Positions 61,608 through 64,000 of a stretch of DNA of 64,000 nucleotides are shown here, in pieces. Each line of letters begins with the position of its first letter. Position 1 is the stretch's first letter. The notes beneath the pieces were generated by a model, which worked only from the letters and a program-made list of their open reading frames with translations, had not been told where the DNA came from and ran no database searches. The position numbers and the translations under genes are program-made. The DNA comes from Lachnospiraceae bacterium JLR.KK002 (GTDB taxonomy: Bacteria; Bacillota; Clostridia; Lachnospirales; Lachnospiraceae): positions 2,812,501 through 2,876,500 of the forward strand of contig JAYMNP010000001.1 in assembly GCA_036941025.1 (NCBI GenBank), in the 5' to 3' direction.

Positions 61608-62618
61608 ATGAAACATTTGATTATACCTGACAATTACCAGCCTCAGCTTGATTTGCACGATACCCAGGTTGCCATCAAGACGGTGAAGGATTTCTTCCAG
61701 AATCTGCTGTCGGAACGTCTGAATCTGCAGCGTGTTTCCGCCCCGTTGTTTGTGGACCCGGATTCCGGTCTGAACGACAATCTGAACGGTGTGGAACGCC
61801 CGGTGACTTTCGGTATTAAAGAGCAGAATGAAAAGCCTGCTGAAATTGTGCATTCTCTTGCAAAATGGAAGCGTTATGCCCTGAAAAAATACGGTTTTTC
61901 CATGGGAGAGGGGCTTTACACCGATATGAACGCCATTCGGCGGGACGAGGAAACGGACAATATCCATTCTATTTTCGTAGATCAGTGGGACTGGGAAAAA
62001 ATCATTTCCAGAGAAGACCGGAATATGGAATATTTAAAAGAAACCGTCCGAAATGTATACAAAGTCCTTCGGAAAACGGAAAAATACATGGCCATCCGCT
62101 ATGATTACATAGAGGAAATCCTTCCTCAGGACATTTTCTTTCTCACTACTCAGGAACTGGAAGACCGGTTCCCGGAATGCAGTCCGAAAGAACGGGAACT
62201 GCTGATTGCAAGAGAAAAAGGGGCTGTATGCATTATGCAGATTGGCGACAGGCTGGCTTCCGGAGAACCCCACGACGGCAGGGCGCCGGACTATGATGAC
62301 TGGGCGCTGAATGCCGACATTGTGGTATATTATCCGGTTCTGGACATTGCACTGGAACTTTCCTCCATGGGAATCCGGGTAGACCGCCAGGCGCTTCTGG
62401 AACAGCTGGAAAAAGCAGGCTGTCCGGAACGGGCCGGACTGCCTTTCCAGAAATCAATCCTCCAGGAAGAACTTCCTTTTACCATCGGCGGCGGCATCGG
62501 CCAGTCCCGTATCTGTATGTTTTTCCTGCGGAAAGCCCATATCGGCGAGGTACAGTCCTCCCTCTGGAAGGAAGAGGTAATTCAGGAAACCGAAAAACAC
62601 GGTATTCCTCTGTTATAG
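61608..62618 (+). CDS. asnA: Aspartate--ammonia ligase
   Basis: A 336-residue class II synthetase-like enzyme that makes asparagine from aspartate, ammonia and ATP. VSAPLFVDPDSGLNDNLNG, FSMGEGLYTDMNAIRRDE, FVDQWDWEK and TIGGGIGQSRICMFFLRKAH are family motifs, and the length is normal. The gene stands alone with its own terminator. Confidence 0.97.
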   Translation: MKHLIIPDNYQPQLDLHDTQVAIKTVKDFFQNLLSERLNLQRVSAPLFVDPDSGLNDNLNGVERPVTFGIKEQNEKPAEIVHSLAKWKRYALKKYGFSMGEGLYTDMNAIRRDEETDNIHSIFVDQWDWEKIISREDRNMEYLKETVRNVYKVLRKTEKYMAIRYDYIEEILPQDIFFLTTQELEDRFPECSPKERELLIAREKGAVCIMQIGDRLASGEPHDGRAPDYDDWALNADIVVYYPVLDIALELSSMGIRVDRQALLEQLEKAGCPERAGLPFQKSILQEELPFTIGGGIGQSRICMFFLRKAHIGEVQSSLWKEEVIQETEKHGIPLL

Positions 62619-62631
62619 AAAATGACAAAAG

Positions 62632-62675
62632 AAAGACTGCTGCAAAAATCAGATTCTGCAGCAGTCTTTTTTTAT
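62632..62675. terminator. asnA terminator
   Basis: AAAGACTGCTGCA and TGCAGCAGTCTTT pair (13 bp), followed by TTTTT. It also ends the converging ptsI gene, whose stop lies at its edge. Confidence 0.85.
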
Positions 62676-64000
62676 CACTCCGTACGGGTTTCCCGTACAA
62701 TTTTCCTTACCCGCAGTACCATGGCCGGGGACACCGACAGTTCATCCACACCCATTTTGAGAAATGTCTCCGTCAGGCTTAAATCAGCCCCCAGTTCTCC
62801 ACAGATACCGGCCCAGATACCTGCTGCATGGGCATTTTTCACCACCATCTCAATCATGTTAAGAATCGCTCTGTGATGAGGATTGTAGAAGTCTCCCAGT
62901 TTTGCATTCTGCCGGTCCACCGCAAGGGTATACTGGGTCAGATCGTTGGTTCCGATACTGAAAAAGTCCACTTCTTTTGCCAGTTCATCACTGACCATCA
63001 CCGCTGCCGGCGTCTCAATCATAATACCAAGCTCCACTTCTTTAAATGGAACGGAAAGTTCTGTGAGCTCCTGCTTTACCTCCTCCACAATTTCTTTAAT
63101 TTTCCTTACTTCCTCCACAGAAGTAATCATGGGGAACATAATGGCAATCTGGCCATAGCTGGACGCCCGGTAAAGGGCTCTGAGCTGGGTTTTGAAAATT
63201 TCCGGCTGCTTCAGGCAAATCCGGATGGCCCGGTATCCCATAGCCGGATTCTCCTCTTTCTCCAGGTTAAAATAATCCACGGTTTTGTCTGCTCCGATAT
63301 CCAGCGTACGGATAATCACTTTCTTTCCCGCCATATTTTCCGCCACGGCCCGGTAAGCCTTAAACTGTTCTTCCTCCGTGGGAAAATCACTGCTTTCCAG
63401 ATACAGAAATTCACTTCGGAACAGGCCGATTCCCCTGGCGTCGTTCCGCAGCACATTGGCTACGTCAGAAGGATTGCCGATATTGGCGTAAAGTTTCAGT
63501 TCCTTACCGTCCAGTGTCACATCCTCTTTGCCTTTCAGTTCCTGCAGCAGCTCTTTCTCCGCCCTGCACTCCGCCATTTTCACTTCCATCTTCTTCCTGG
63601 TTTCTTCGTCAGGGTCCAGATAAATCTCTCCGGTAAAACCGTCCACAATCACATATGCCCCATGGTATTCCGGCTCCAGAACAATGTTGGCCTGAATCAC
63701 CGCCGGAATGTCCATGGTTCTGGCAAGGATGGCTGTATGGGAATTGGCCGAACCCTGCCGGGTCACAATGGCAAGAAGTTTATCTTTCTCAAACTGCACG
63801 GTCTCACTGGGAGCCAGATCCTCCGCCGCAATTATCACCGGCTCTTCAAAAGCATATGTATTATTCTGGGTATCGCTGAGAATGGCAATCAGCCGCTCGG
63901 AAATATCCCGCACATCCGCAGCCCGTCCCTGCATATAGGCGTCGTCCATGGCCGCAAACATTTCCGCAAAATTATCGCTGGTCTGGGCGACTGCGAACTC
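62675..64000 (-). CDS. ptsI: PTS enzyme I, 3' part (runs off the window)
   Basis: The frame is open to the window edge (442 codons); the N-terminal HPr-binding part is missing. Phosphohistidine loop GSANSHTAILAR is present, then the PEP-binding barrel: GIGLFRSEFLYLESSDFPTE, RTLDIGADKTVDYF, GIMIETPAAV, FFSIGTNDLTQYTLAVDR and the catalytic Cys in WAGICGELGAD. It starts sugar uptake by passing phosphate from PEP to HPr. Gene order relative to ptsH is not visible. Confidence 0.96.
   Translation of the reverse strand, partial: EFAVAQTSDNFAEMFAAMDDAYMQGRAADVRDISERLIAILSDTQNNTYAFEEPVIIAAEDLAPSETVQFEKDKLLAIVTRQGSANSHTAILARTMDIPAVIQANIVLEPEYHGAYVIVDGFTGEIYLDPDEETRKKMEVKMAECRAEKELLQELKGKEDVTLDGKELKLYANIGNPSDVANVLRNDARGIGLFRSEFLYLESSDFPTEEEQFKAYRAVAENMAGKKVIIRTLDIGADKTVDYFNLEKEENPAMGYRAIRICLKQPEIFKTQLRALYRASSYGQIAIMFPMITSVEEVRKIKEIVEEVKQELTELSVPFKEVELGIMIETPAAVMVSDELAKEVDFFSIGTNDLTQYTLAVDRQNAKLGDFYNPHHRAILNMIEMVVKNAHAAGIWAGICGELGADLSLTETFLKMGVDELSVSPAMVLRVRKIVRETRTE

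Overview
The window reads as a low-to-mid GC Clostridia chromosome, most likely a gut Lachnospiraceae. The grounds are strong AGGAGG ribosome binding sites, a tRNA-Trp T-box leader on the trp operon, an [FeFe]-hydrogenase maturase (HydF) with a TM1266-type protein, KtrB/TrkH potassium uptake, DegV, AsnA and ABC-F genes. Most genes lie on the minus strand. I recognise no rRNA or tRNA gene. The species is not determined.

Layout. 1-6.6 kb: end of pyrG, a lipoprotein alkylsulfatase-like metallo-beta-lactamase, and its probable LuxR/MalT-type regulator, which is cut in two by a complete insertion sequence. 6.6-20.7 kb: housekeeping genes (degraded PIN-like gene, HAD phosphatase, C39 peptidase, two-component system, hydF, TM1266-like protein, trkH/trkA, degV, ABC-F, RlmI-like methyltransferase). 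20.7-27.8 kb: a complete trp operon in the order trpE-G-C-F-B-A-D behind a T-box with a UGG specifier. 27.9-32.2 kb: a TauE/SafE exporter, an AraC regulator, a second complete IS, a truncated copy of the first IS and a glyoxalase remnant.

32.5-55.0 kb is a defence island. It holds a type II-C CRISPR-Cas system: a detached mini-array, a 34-repeat array, cas2, cas1, cas9 and a tracrRNA with a clear promoter and terminator. The mini-array and main array are separated by 2.6 kb with a mobile-element character (type I toxin-antitoxin, secreted protein, dead integrase). Directly behind lies a seven- or eight-gene phosphorothioation-type operon: DndC/SspD-like sulfurtransferase, DUF4007 (SspB-like), a large P-loop ATPase (SspC-like), cysteine desulfurase (SspA-like), a DUF262-DUF1524 protein (SspE-like), a 50-residue ORF, a DndD-like SMC ATPase and a small Dnd-associated-type protein. 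This looks like an Ssp system with a Dnd-type module added, driven by one promoter that has a perfect palindrome between its -35 and -10 boxes.

55-64 kb: a frameshifted hybrid histidine kinase, a rearrangement scar joining half a response regulator to half a glucose-PTS gene, larE, an MgtC-family gene, a disrupted GNAT-like gene with a small partner, asnA, and the 3' part of ptsI running off the window.

How they work together: the CRISPR system and the sulfur-modification operon are separate layers of anti-phage defence. Spacers that differ at mostly silent codon positions suggest repeated exposure to related phages. The surrounding IS copies, truncated genes and broken genes mark this region as a site of repeated insertion and deletion.
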